NCBI GenBank assembly: GCA_041552055.1
Contig: JBFELO010000136.1
Span: 1 to 11,954 of the forward strand
DNA length: 11,954 nucleotides
Source of the DNA: JBFELO01 sp041552055
GTDB lineage: Bacteria; Acidobacteriota; Thermoanaerobaculia; Thermoanaerobaculales; Sulfomarinibacteraceae
Direction: 5' to 3'
Both the position numbers and the translations under genes were made by a program. Within the stretch, counting starts at the first letter, position 1, and every line of letters begins with the position of its first letter. Positions 1 through 6,345 of this stretch are shown in pieces. The notes under the pieces were generated by a model. The model ran no database searches and was not told where the DNA came from. It was given only the letters and a program-made list of their open reading frames with translations.

Positions 1-39
1 CCTCCTGCCGGGGTTGAACAGTATGGAAGGGAGCGTGAC

Positions 40-747
40 ATGCACGGCAATATCCACACCGACGGTCTCGGCGCCAACCCTGTCGGTACGATCGACGTCC
101 CGGACGTGATTCCGATCTTCCCGCTACCGAAGACGGTATTACTCCCGGGCGAGGTCCTTCCGCTGCACATCTTCGAACCGAGGTACCGTTCCATGGTTCG
201 CGACGCGCTGGGGTCCCACCGTGTCATCGGCATAGTAGAAGCGACACCCGATACCGACACCAAAGACGTAGGCGCCGCGTCCGTGCGCTCGATCGGCTGC
301 GTCGGCTTCATCGCCCAGCATCAGGAACTGCCCGACGGACGATTTCTACTCTGGCTGCTCGGACTCGAGCGATTTCGAATCGACGAGGAGTTGCACCTCG
401 CCACCATGTACCGGCAGGTCCGGGTGAGCTACACACCGGCCGAAGAGTCGGTGCGGGAACTCGCGGGCATCCGGCCGGTCCGGCACGAGCTGAGGACTCT
501 GCTGCCCACCCTGATCGACGCAGACACCACCACCCGCGAAATGCTCACGGCGCAAATGGAAGAGGTGAGCGACACCCAGATCATCGCGCTTGCATGCCAG
601 ATTCTGGAGCTCGACAGTCAACGCAAGCAGCAGATCCTCGAGGCAGCGACCCAGGTGGACCGTTTCCTGATGGTATACGAGGACGTGTACCGCCACCTGG
701 ACCTCAATCCCGACCTCGACGAGATCGACGAAAGCGAGCTGAACTGA
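40..747 (+). CDS. Stand-alone LON substrate-binding-domain protein
   Basis: This 235-residue protein resembles the N-terminal substrate-recognition domain of Lon protease without the AAA+ and peptidase parts. The family hallmark is visible at about residues 24-50: IPIFPLPKTVLLPGE, then LPLHIFEPRYR, the usual opening strand and helix of a LON (PUA-like) domain. After it come a GCVGFI strand, a GRFLLWLLGLERFRI segment, and a helical C-terminal half ending in an acidic tail (DLDEIDESELN). Stand-alone LON proteins of 190-240 residues are common in bacteria. Their role is not firmly established, though protein binding or protein quality control is usually assumed. The ATG at 40 is chosen because an AAGGGAG-type ribosome binding site lies six bases ahead. 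The acyl-CoA dehydrogenase gene begins 76 bases downstream on the same strand. There is no Walker motif or catalytic Ser-Lys dyad, so it is not a Lon protease. The family call is firm and the function open. Confidence 0.88.
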   Translation: MHGNIHTDGLGANPVGTIDVPDVIPIFPLPKTVLLPGEVLPLHIFEPRYRSMVRDALGSHRVIGIVEATPDTDTKDVGAASVRSIGCVGFIAQHQELPDGRFLLWLLGLERFRIDEELHLATMYRQVRVSYTPAEESVRELAGIRPVRHELRTLLPTLIDADTTTREMLTAQMEEVSDTQIIALACQILELDSQRKQQILEAATQVDRFLMVYEDVYRHLDLNPDLDEIDESELN

Positions 748-800
748 CAGCCCGTACCGACACGCGGCCAAAGACGGCCGATCGCGCGGGCTCGAGGGTC

Positions 801-806
801 TACAAT
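801..806 (+). promoter_or_regulatory. Possible -10 element ahead of the acyl-CoA dehydrogenase
   Basis: TACAAT matches the sigma-70 -10 consensus at five of six positions. It sits 18 bases before the start codon, so a transcript from it would have a leader of only about a dozen bases starting at the ribosome binding site. No good -35 hexamer is present 16-18 bases upstream, so this is weak. The gene may instead be read through from the LON-domain gene. Confidence 0.25.
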
Positions 807-823
807 CGGACCGGAGGTCTGCC

Positions 824-2548
824 ATGTCCGATCACGTCGTCACGGAATCCGCTCGTCAGGACCTCGACGACTGGCGAGAAACAGCGGCAACCAACTTCTT
901 CGATTCCGACCCGTTCTTCCAGCGATTGCTGCGCCGTCATCTGGGTGATCGCTACCCCGAGCTGGAGCCTCGCCTGTTCATGCTGGCCGAGGAAACGGGT
1001 GTCGACTTCGACCGACTGGTGATGGAGTACAACCGCGACGAGAATCTACCGGTGGTGCGGCGCCACGACGCCGACGGCCGCGCGGTGGAGGAGGTGGTCT
1101 TCCACCCCGCTTACCACGAGGTGGGGCAGGTGTTCTGGGCGAGCGGTGTGCTGGCGAAGCTCGGCGTCCAGGGGAGCGAGATGGTATGCGGCGCCCTTGC
1201 CTATCTGCTCGACCAGAACGGCGACGCCGGGCACGCCTGTCCGGTAGCGTGCACCGCTGGCGCGATCAAGCTGATCCAGAGGGTGGGCACCGACGAGCAG
1301 CGTGAACGACTGCTGCCGTCGCTCCTCAGCACCGACCCTCACGAGTGGCTCCGCGCCGCCCAGTTCGTTACCGAGGTCCAGGGCGGGTCCGATGTGGGTC
1401 TCAACGCCGTGACCGCGAACCCCGAACCCGATCGACCCGGTTGGTACCGGATCCACGGCGAGAAGTGGTTCTGCTCGGTGGCGGATGCCGACCTGTTCGT
1501 CGTATCTGCACGGCTCGAGGACGCTCCGCCCGGCACCAGGGGTCTCGGACTGTTTCTGGTCCCGCGGACGATCGATGGCCGACCCAACGGGTTCGTCCTG
1601 CGCCGGCTCAAGTACAAGCTCGGCACCCGGTCCTTGGCGACCGGCGAAATCGAGTTCAACGGGGCGATCGGAGAGGCCGTCGGCTCGCTCGACCACGGCT
1701 TCAAGAACCTGGTCGGCATCGTGCTCGACACCTCACGGGTGCACAACGCGCTGGCCGCGTGCGGCATCATGCGCCGTGCCTTCGTCGAGGCGCAGACCTT
1801 TGCCGCAAGACGTGTCGCGTTCGACCACCCCATCCTCACCTACCCTGCGGTCCGGGAAATCCTCGCGCGGATGAAGCTTCGAACGATGACCGGCCTCGCC
1901 ACGACATTTCGGATCCTGGCGATGACCGATCGCCTCGAGAGCTCGGGCCGTGACGACGACCTGGTCGGAGCACGCCGGATCGCGGTCATGGTCAACAAGT
2001 ACTGGACCGCGGTGGCAGCTACGGATGTGGCGCGAGACGCCATCGAGGTGCTCGGAGGAAACGGCACGATCGAGGACTTCTCCGTGCTGCCTCGGCTGTA
2101 CCGGGATGCCATCGTCGTGGAGAGCTGGGAAGGCACCCACAACACTCTGTGCGCCCAGGTATTGCGCGACTTCGCCACCCGAGATCTCCACCGTCCGTGG
2201 CTGCGCCAACTGGAAATCGAGATCGACGCCATCACCCACCCGGAGCTCGCCGATGAGGCAACATTCGCGCGCGAACTTCATCGGAACGTCGCGGCTCTCA
2301 TCGTGCGGCTGGTGGCGGCCGAACCTGAACGGTCGAGCGCCCACATTCGCCACGTCGTGGCTCGGATGTGCCGTCTGACCGAGTGGGTGACGCTGCTCGA
2401 GCAGGCCCAGTGGGACCTGGAAACCGCCGGCGAGAGAGCACTGCTCGACGCGATCGAGCTGTATCGGCTCGTCGAGCTGGTACGGGCCGATCCGCTCGAA
2501 AACGAGCGACTGGCACCGTTGAATTCCGCGTTGGCTTCGACCCTGTAG
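824..2548 (+). CDS. AidB-like acyl-CoA dehydrogenase family flavoprotein
   Basis: This is a 574-residue FAD-dependent acyl-CoA dehydrogenase-type protein, expected to catalyse alpha,beta-dehydrogenation of an acyl thioester or a related flavin reaction in the cytoplasm. Visible family signatures in order are the middle-domain FAD motif FVTEVQGGSDVG (about 186-197), GEKWFCSVADAD, LKYKLGTRSLATGEIEF, and the C-terminal EVLGGNGTIEDFSVLPRLYRDAIVVESWEGTHN. The Glu in WEGTHN (about residue 436) is at the usual catalytic-base position. TEVQGGSDV, the WFCSVADAD segment and the WEG-x-x-N ending resemble the AidB subfamily more than short-chain dehydrogenases. The roughly 130-residue helical extension after the WEG motif also fits AidB-type proteins, which run about 540 residues. 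A GGAGGT ribosome binding site six bases before the ATG supports the start. AidB of E. coli is linked to the alkylation response, but no ada or alkA gene is nearby. A role in fatty or branched-chain acid breakdown is equally possible. Confidence 0.9.
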   Translation: MSDHVVTESARQDLDDWRETAATNFFDSDPFFQRLLRRHLGDRYPELEPRLFMLAEETGVDFDRLVMEYNRDENLPVVRRHDADGRAVEEVVFHPAYHEVGQVFWASGVLAKLGVQGSEMVCGALAYLLDQNGDAGHACPVACTAGAIKLIQRVGTDEQRERLLPSLLSTDPHEWLRAAQFVTEVQGGSDVGLNAVTANPEPDRPGWYRIHGEKWFCSVADADLFVVSARLEDAPPGTRGLGLFLVPRTIDGRPNGFVLRRLKYKLGTRSLATGEIEFNGAIGEAVGSLDHGFKNLVGIVLDTSRVHNALAACGIMRRAFVEAQTFAARRVAFDHPILTYPAVREILARMKLRTMTGLATTFRILAMTDRLESSGRDDDLVGARRIAVMVNKYWTAVAATDVARDAIEVLGGNGTIEDFSVLPRLYRDAIVVESWEGTHNTLCAQVLRDFATRDLHRPWLRQLEIEIDAITHPELADEATFARELHRNVAALIVRLVAAEPERSSAHIRHVVARMCRLTEWVTLLEQAQWDLETAGERALLDAIELYRLVELVRADPLENERLAPLNSALASTL

Positions 2549-2550
2549 TG

Positions 2551-2565
2551 ATTCGCGGCGCGAAT
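2551..2565. terminator. Small hairpin between convergent genes
   Basis: A perfect 6-bp inverted repeat (ATTCGC / GCGAAT) with a GGC loop lies in the 22-base gap between the convergent acyl-CoA dehydrogenase and small membrane protein genes. It is in the right place for a two-way terminator, but neither side has a U tract, so the assignment is tentative. Confidence 0.3.
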
Positions 2566-2570
2566 ACGGG

Positions 2571-2786
2571 CTACATCGCCGCCGTGCGCACGGTCGTCGA
2601 GACCGCGGAGCGGGCGGCTGGGTCGACGGGCGACGGCTCGTCACGAGAGGTCAGGCTGACGAGTATCATCCCCAGGCCCAGCACGAGCGCGGCGGTGAGG
2701 AGCGGCACCAGCAACCGTGTCCAGGTATCGCCGGCGCCGTAGGCACTCGGCACCTCACGGTTCGGTTCGAGTCTGGATCCGGTCAT
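2571..2786 (-). CDS. Small single-pass membrane protein, unknown function
   Basis: This is a 71-residue protein I do not recognise. It has a polar N-terminus of about 24 residues (MTGSRLEPNREVPSAYGAGD), one hydrophobic helix at about 25-46 (RLLVPLLTAALVLGLGMILVSL), and a polar Ala/Ser/Arg-rich C-terminus of about 25 residues. The Arg-poor head and SRDEP after the helix do not give a clear topology. The start is well supported: an AAAGGGGCAGGA ribosome binding site lies directly ahead of the ATG on the minus strand. It is convergent with the acyl-CoA dehydrogenase gene and lies 87 bases downstream of the PDZ gene, but a strong hairpin stands between them. It is therefore probably transcribed separately or only by readthrough. 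It could be a small accessory subunit or a stress-related membrane peptide; nothing in the sequence decides. Confidence 0.6.
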   Translation of the reverse strand: MTGSRLEPNREVPSAYGAGDTWTRLLVPLLTAALVLGLGMILVSLTSRDEPSPVDPAARSAVSTTVRTAAM

Positions 2787-2834
2787 GTCCTGCCCCTTTC
2801 ACATATCAAGACGCTCGAGCACCCCAAAACGTTG

Positions 2835-2864
2835 CATGCGGACCGGCCGCTGCCGGCCCGCATG
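2835..2864 (-). terminator. Hairpin terminator after the PDZ gene
   Basis: This is a strong stem-loop: outer stem CATGCGG/CCGCATG (7 bp), one mismatch, inner stem CCGGC/GCCGG (5 bp), loop of four. It lies 10 bases past the PDZ gene's stop codon. On the minus strand it is followed after about four bases by a TTTT run. It reads as a rho-independent-like terminator, although the U tract is short and displaced. Confidence 0.6.
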
Positions 2865-2873
2865 TGTTCTCGG

Positions 2874-3347
2874 TCACTTCGACGCGACCCGAACCTGCGC
2901 GTGCTGATCGAGCATGTGCTCGCCGATCCACTGCGCCATCACCTCACGCGGCACCGAGCCGAGCTGAGCCTCGAGTTGCTTCTTCGAGCCGTCCCGCTTG
3001 ACCGTGTAGTTGGCCTTCGAGCCGGGAACAAGCTTGTGCGCCGTCTTCTTGTACGCTTCCTTGTTCTTCTTCGACATCTCGACACCGTTGAGGGCGATCA
3101 ACACGTCGCCTGCCTTGAAACCCGCTTTCTCGGCTGGGCTGTCCAGGTACACCTTCTTGACTGCCCAGAAACCCGAGTCGGTTTCGCCGGTCTCGATCCC
3201 GAGCCACGCCTTGGCCTCCATCTTGTCCTGCATCTTTCGCAGACAGTCTTCGGCACTCGCCGAGCAGTTGTGCTTGTCACCGGCCACGGTCGGAATCGCG
3301 ACCGCAACCATGAGGATCACCACACAGATCGTCGCCCATGCCTTCAT
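2874..3347 (-). CDS. Secreted single-PDZ-domain protein
   Basis: This is a 157-residue envelope protein with one PDZ domain and no protease domain. The N-terminus (MKAWATICVVILMVAVAIPTVAG) is a typical signal peptide with a likely cut near residue 22-24. Two cysteines follow at 28 and 35 (NCSASAEDC) and could form a disulphide in the periplasm. The PDZ fold is clear from WLGIETGE (carboxylate-binding loop region), DSPAEKAGFKAGDVLIALNGVEM and a closing Lys-rich YTVKRDGSKKQLEAQLG. The domain would bind C-terminal tails of partner proteins. The ATG at 3347 is preferred over further upstream starts because it begins a signal peptide and has an AGGAGG ribosome binding site seven bases ahead. The gene is divergent from the histidine kinase/regulator pair, so it may be a target or a partner of that system. 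This is inference from position only. The family call is strong and the role unknown. Confidence 0.85.
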   Translation of the reverse strand: MKAWATICVVILMVAVAIPTVAGDKHNCSASAEDCLRKMQDKMEAKAWLGIETGETDSGFWAVKKVYLDSPAEKAGFKAGDVLIALNGVEMSKKNKEAYKKTAHKLVPGSKANYTVKRDGSKKQLEAQLGSVPREVMAQWIGEHMLDQHAQVRVASK

Positions 3348-3369
3348 GTCTCGACCTCCTTCGGTTGTC

Positions 3370-3386
3370 GGGCCGTCGTACGGCCC
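3370..3386 (-). repeat. Hairpin in the 5' leader of the PDZ gene
   Basis: GGGCCGT and ACGGCCC form a perfect 7-bp stem with a three-base loop. On the minus strand the hairpin ends about 11 bases before the ribosome binding site of the PDZ gene. It could affect translation or mRNA stability. On the plus strand it is followed by CGTTT, too weak for a terminator. Confidence 0.45.
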
Positions 3387-3402
3387 CGTTTGTCGACATC
3401 GC

Positions 3403-3459
3403 GAGGCACCGACCGTTGACCGCTCGCCGCAGTTCCCACGGTCCACCGATCGGTGCCTC
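3403..3459. repeat. Spaced 10-bp perfect inverted repeat between divergent genes
   Basis: GAGGCACCGA (3403-3412) and its exact reverse complement TCGGTGCCTC (3450-3459) flank 37 bases in the region shared by the PDZ gene and the histidine kinase gene. This could be an RNA stem in the PDZ leader or a pair of regulator sites acting on both genes. I see no convincing sigma-70 promoter in this roughly 290-base intergenic region. TATATT at 3582-3587 is the best -10-like hexamer toward the kinase and lacks a -35. Confidence 0.45.
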
Positions 3460-3636
3460 ACCCGTTTTCTCATGAGGCCAAGATGAGACCCCGGTATGTG
3501 AATGTCCTGAAGGTGGGGTAAAACCCTGTCAATGATGTGAAGAAGTTGCAAAATGGGGAAGCCAGGTGGACCGAACCGTCTTATATTTCCCGTGAAGGCC
3601 CCGCGATCCGGGGCGATGCTGGAAGATAGGAGCGGC

Positions 3637-5310
3637 ATGCCGAACAATTCCCTGCCCGACCACGAATTCAGCTCGAGCGAACTGCGCGCCATCGAGCACA
3701 ACGTTCTCGGCAGGAAGTGGAGCCTGTGGGCCGGAGTGGCTGCGGTCCTGCTGCCGCTGTCGATCCTGCTCGGCCTGCAGTACTGGTGGCTGACCGACCT
3801 CGAGCACAACTCCGCGATCGCCAGGAAGGCGACCCTGGAGAACTACCTGGACGCCATCGCCAAAGAGGTGGAGTACTACTACACCACCGTTGCCGAGCGT
3901 GCGCTCAACCTGCCGACGTACATCTTCACCGAGGGCAAGGTCGAGAAGGCCGGGTACCTTTTCAAGAAGAAGCCGATCTCCGGCGCCAAGCACCTCTTCA
4001 TAGTGGACTTCACGGAGAAGAAGAAGACCACGATTCGGTTCTACAACCCCGAAGACCACACCATGGGGACGCCGGACTGGTCGGACGACTCCCTTGCCGT
4101 GTGGGCGGCCTCGTCCCCGTGGCACTGGTACCGCACCAAGGACGTCGCAGTCGAAACGGCCTCGCTGGCGGTCGACCAGCACGATCCCTGGAACAGGATC
4201 ATCTTCAACCCGATCACCGACGACGAATCCAAGTTCGTGGGTCTCGCCGGGCTGATCGTCGACCAGCAGTTCTTCGAGGACGAGTTGCTGCCGAAAGCGA
4301 TCGCCATGGCGCTGCCGGAGCTCGAAGAACGGGACGGACTGGTCGTGTGCGTTCGCGATGGTCGCGGGCGCCAGGTCCTGCCGTCCGCGCCGTTCATGAA
4401 TCCTCATAACGACGGCGTCCGGCGCCACTTCAGCTTCGTCTTCACCGACTGGACCGTCAGTCTCCAGGGCAAGTTCACCGAGCCCCAGAAGTTGGCTCGC
4501 ACCAACTTCGTCTACAACATGACCCTGTCGGCGCTGCTCGCCGCAGCCCTGATCGCCGGGATCGTGTTCACCCTGCGCACGGCGTTGCGCGAGATGCGGC
4601 TGAGCGCCATGAAGAACGAGTTCGTGTCCAACGTCTCGCACGAGCTCCGCACCCCGCTGTCCTCGATCAGGGTGTTCGGCGAGTTCATGCGCCGGGGGCG
4701 CGTGACCGACCAGGACAAGGTGCGCGAGTACGGCGGCTACATCGAGACCGAGAGCCGGCGACTCACCCAGCTCATCAACAATATCCTCGACTTCTCGCGC
4801 ATCGAGTCGGGACGCAAGGTGTACACCTTCGAACCGGAGGATCTCGAGGAGGTCCTCACGGGCACCCTGGCCACCTTCGGCGTCCGGCTCCGCGACAGCG
4901 GGATCGAGGTCTCCTACCGCGGACCCGAGGAGCCGCTCCCGGAGATCGAAGTCGACGCCAACGCCATCGACCGGGCGGTCGCCAACCTGCTCGACAACGC
5001 CGTCAAGTACTCCGACGGCGGTCAGCGGATCGAGGTCGGCCTCGAGGGACGCGACGGCGAGATCCTGATCTCGGTCACCGACCAGGGCATCGGCATTCCG
5101 CGCGACGAGCAGAAGCGGATTTTCGAGCGCTTCCACCGCGTCAGCACTGGGTTGGTGCACGACGTCAAGGGCTCGGGGCTCGGGCTGTCGCTGGTGCAGC
5201 ACATCGTCGAGGCCCACGGCGGACGCGTGACCGTGGACAGCGAGGTCGGCCGGGGCAGCACCTTCACCATCCACCTGCCGATGGCCGGCCCCGGTGCGAA
5301 GGGAGCTTGA
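3637..5310 (+). CDS. Membrane sensor histidine kinase
   Basis: This is a 557-residue sensor kinase that phosphorylates itself on a histidine and passes the phosphate to the regulator encoded next. Layout: TM helix 1 at about 30-51; a periplasmic sensor region of about 240 residues (52-293); TM helix 2 at about 295-313; HisKA domain with VSNVSHELRTPLSS, phospho-acceptor His335; HATPase domain with N box NLLDNAVKYS (Asn454), G1 box DQGIGIP (482-488), F box FERFHR, and G2 box GSGLGLSL (from 512). All catalytic motifs are intact. No HAMP domain is evident between TM2 and HisKA, only a short linker. The sensor region has no family I can name. It is rich in aromatic and charged residues (EYYYTT, SSPWHWYRTKD). 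The ATG at 3637 is preferred over in-frame ATGs at 3553 and 3616 because a TAGGAG ribosome binding site lies just ahead. The response regulator follows after one base, so the two are cotranscribed. Confidence 0.93.
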   Translation: MPNNSLPDHEFSSSELRAIEHNVLGRKWSLWAGVAAVLLPLSILLGLQYWWLTDLEHNSAIARKATLENYLDAIAKEVEYYYTTVAERALNLPTYIFTEGKVEKAGYLFKKKPISGAKHLFIVDFTEKKKTTIRFYNPEDHTMGTPDWSDDSLAVWAASSPWHWYRTKDVAVETASLAVDQHDPWNRIIFNPITDDESKFVGLAGLIVDQQFFEDELLPKAIAMALPELEERDGLVVCVRDGRGRQVLPSAPFMNPHNDGVRRHFSFVFTDWTVSLQGKFTEPQKLARTNFVYNMTLSALLAAALIAGIVFTLRTALREMRLSAMKNEFVSNVSHELRTPLSSIRVFGEFMRRGRVTDQDKVREYGGYIETESRRLTQLINNILDFSRIESGRKVYTFEPEDLEEVLTGTLATFGVRLRDSGIEVSYRGPEEPLPEIEVDANAIDRAVANLLDNAVKYSDGGQRIEVGLEGRDGEILISVTDQGIGIPRDEQKRIFERFHRVSTGLVHDVKGSGLGLSLVQHIVEAHGGRVTVDSEVGRGSTFTIHLPMAGPGAKGA

Positions 5311-5311
5311 C

Positions 5312-6019
5312 ATGGGCCCTGGTTCGCATATCTCCCGAGTGCTGGTGGTCGAGGACGACGAGGCCATGGCGGTCGCCCTGCGCGACGGGTTCGTGTACGA
5401 GGGGTACGAGGTGGCGGTGGCGCGCGACGGCGAGGACGGGCTGCGCCAGGCGACCGAGGACACCCCGGACCTGATGATCCTGGACGTCATGCTGCCCAAG
5501 ATGACCGGCCTCGAGGTGTGCAAGCGGCTGCGTTCCGGGGGCTCCAGCCTGCCGATCATCATGCTGACCGCCCGCGGCCAGGAGATCGACAAGGTCCTCG
5601 GCCTCAAGCTGGGCGCCGACGACTACGTGACCAAACCGTTCAGCTTCATGGAGCTGATGGCCCGCGTCGAGGCGGTGCTCCGCCGGTGCGGCCCTGACGC
5701 CGGCTCTCGCGGCAGCCGAGGGACCCACACCTTCGGCGACGTCACCATCGATCTCGACCGCCACGAGGCGCGCAAGGGTGACGAGCCCTTCGAGCTGTCG
5801 CCACGCGAGTTCCAGCTCCTCTGCTACTTCATCGACCACCGGGGCGAGGTCGTCTCTCGAGAGCAGCTGCTCGACGCCGTGTGGGGCTACGACACCATCC
5901 CGTTCACCCGCACCGTGGACACCCACATCGCCAAGCTGCGCAAAAAGATCGAGGACGACCCCTCGGATCCGCACTTCCTGATCACTGTGCACCGCCTCGG
6001 CTACAAGCTCGTGGGGTAG
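5312..6019 (+). CDS. OmpR/PhoB-type response regulator
   Basis: This 235-residue DNA-binding regulator is the partner of the upstream kinase. The receiver domain spans about 8-125: acidic pocket EDD at 14-16, phospho-acceptor Asp58 in LDVMLP, Thr86 in MLTA, and Lys108 in TKPF. The C-terminal winged-helix domain (about 140-235) shows ELSPREFQLLCYF, the REQLLDAVWGYD helix, and the recognition helix and wing TRTVDTHIAKLRKKIEDD ... ITVHRLGYKLVG. All phosphotransfer residues are present, so it should be a regular activator or repressor that dimerises on phosphorylation. The ATG at 5312 has GGGAG seven bases ahead. An in-frame GTG at 5294 would overlap the kinase gene and is less likely. The targets are not visible; the divergent PDZ gene and the downstream transporter are candidates by position only. 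Confidence 0.94.
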   Translation: MGPGSHISRVLVVEDDEAMAVALRDGFVYEGYEVAVARDGEDGLRQATEDTPDLMILDVMLPKMTGLEVCKRLRSGGSSLPIIMLTARGQEIDKVLGLKLGADDYVTKPFSFMELMARVEAVLRRCGPDAGSRGSRGTHTFGDVTIDLDRHEARKGDEPFELSPREFQLLCYFIDHRGEVVSREQLLDAVWGYDTIPFTRTVDTHIAKLRKKIEDDPSDPHFLITVHRLGYKLVG

Positions 6020-6345
6020 CCGGCGCAAGATTCGGTGCCCAGCACCTCCGAGCTGGTACGCGATGGACCAGGCCCCAGCATCTGACGGGGCGCCTGACAA
6101 CGACCCCAATGTCGCTCGGTTCCCGACCTGTCAGTTCTCTGATCGTCGATGCCGAATCTCGGGCACAGGCGGGAATCGGACTGTAGTGGGATTTCGACTC
6201 GGGCCCGCCGCGCGCCTCGCAACAACGGCGTCGGAAGATTCTTCGCAGACCTTCGGTTAGCCAGCTACGCGCTTGATTTGGGCAGTCCGTTCGGTGGCCG
6301 ATCCTCGCCGAGCCACTCACACGCGCTGATACCGAGAGGTGTCGG
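6020..6345. other. Intergenic region with no gene found
   Basis: These 326 bases separate the regulator and transporter genes. A 5-bp hairpin GGTGC-CCA-GCACC lies 15 bases after the regulator's stop (6034-6046) without a U tract, so it is at best a weak terminator. Open frames across the region on either strand lack ribosome binding sites and family resemblance. I cannot point to a convincing promoter for the transporter, although one is expected in the last 100 bases. Confidence 0.5.

Noticed and set aside
3348..3809. N-terminal extension of the PDZ protein to an upstream start
   Set aside because: The extension would place the signal peptide in the middle of the protein, lacks a ribosome binding site and runs into the kinase gene. 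The ATG at 3347 has a perfect site.
3529..5607. A 692-residue open frame on the minus strand opposite the histidine kinase and regulator
   Set aside because: It is antisense to two genes with complete catalytic motifs, has low-complexity Val/Asp/Glu/Arg content and no ribosome binding site or family signature. High GC creates such long frames.
6034..6046. Terminator after the response regulator
   Set aside because: The 5-bp hairpin has no U tract and GC-rich DNA yields such stems by chance, so I mention it only within the intergenic entry.
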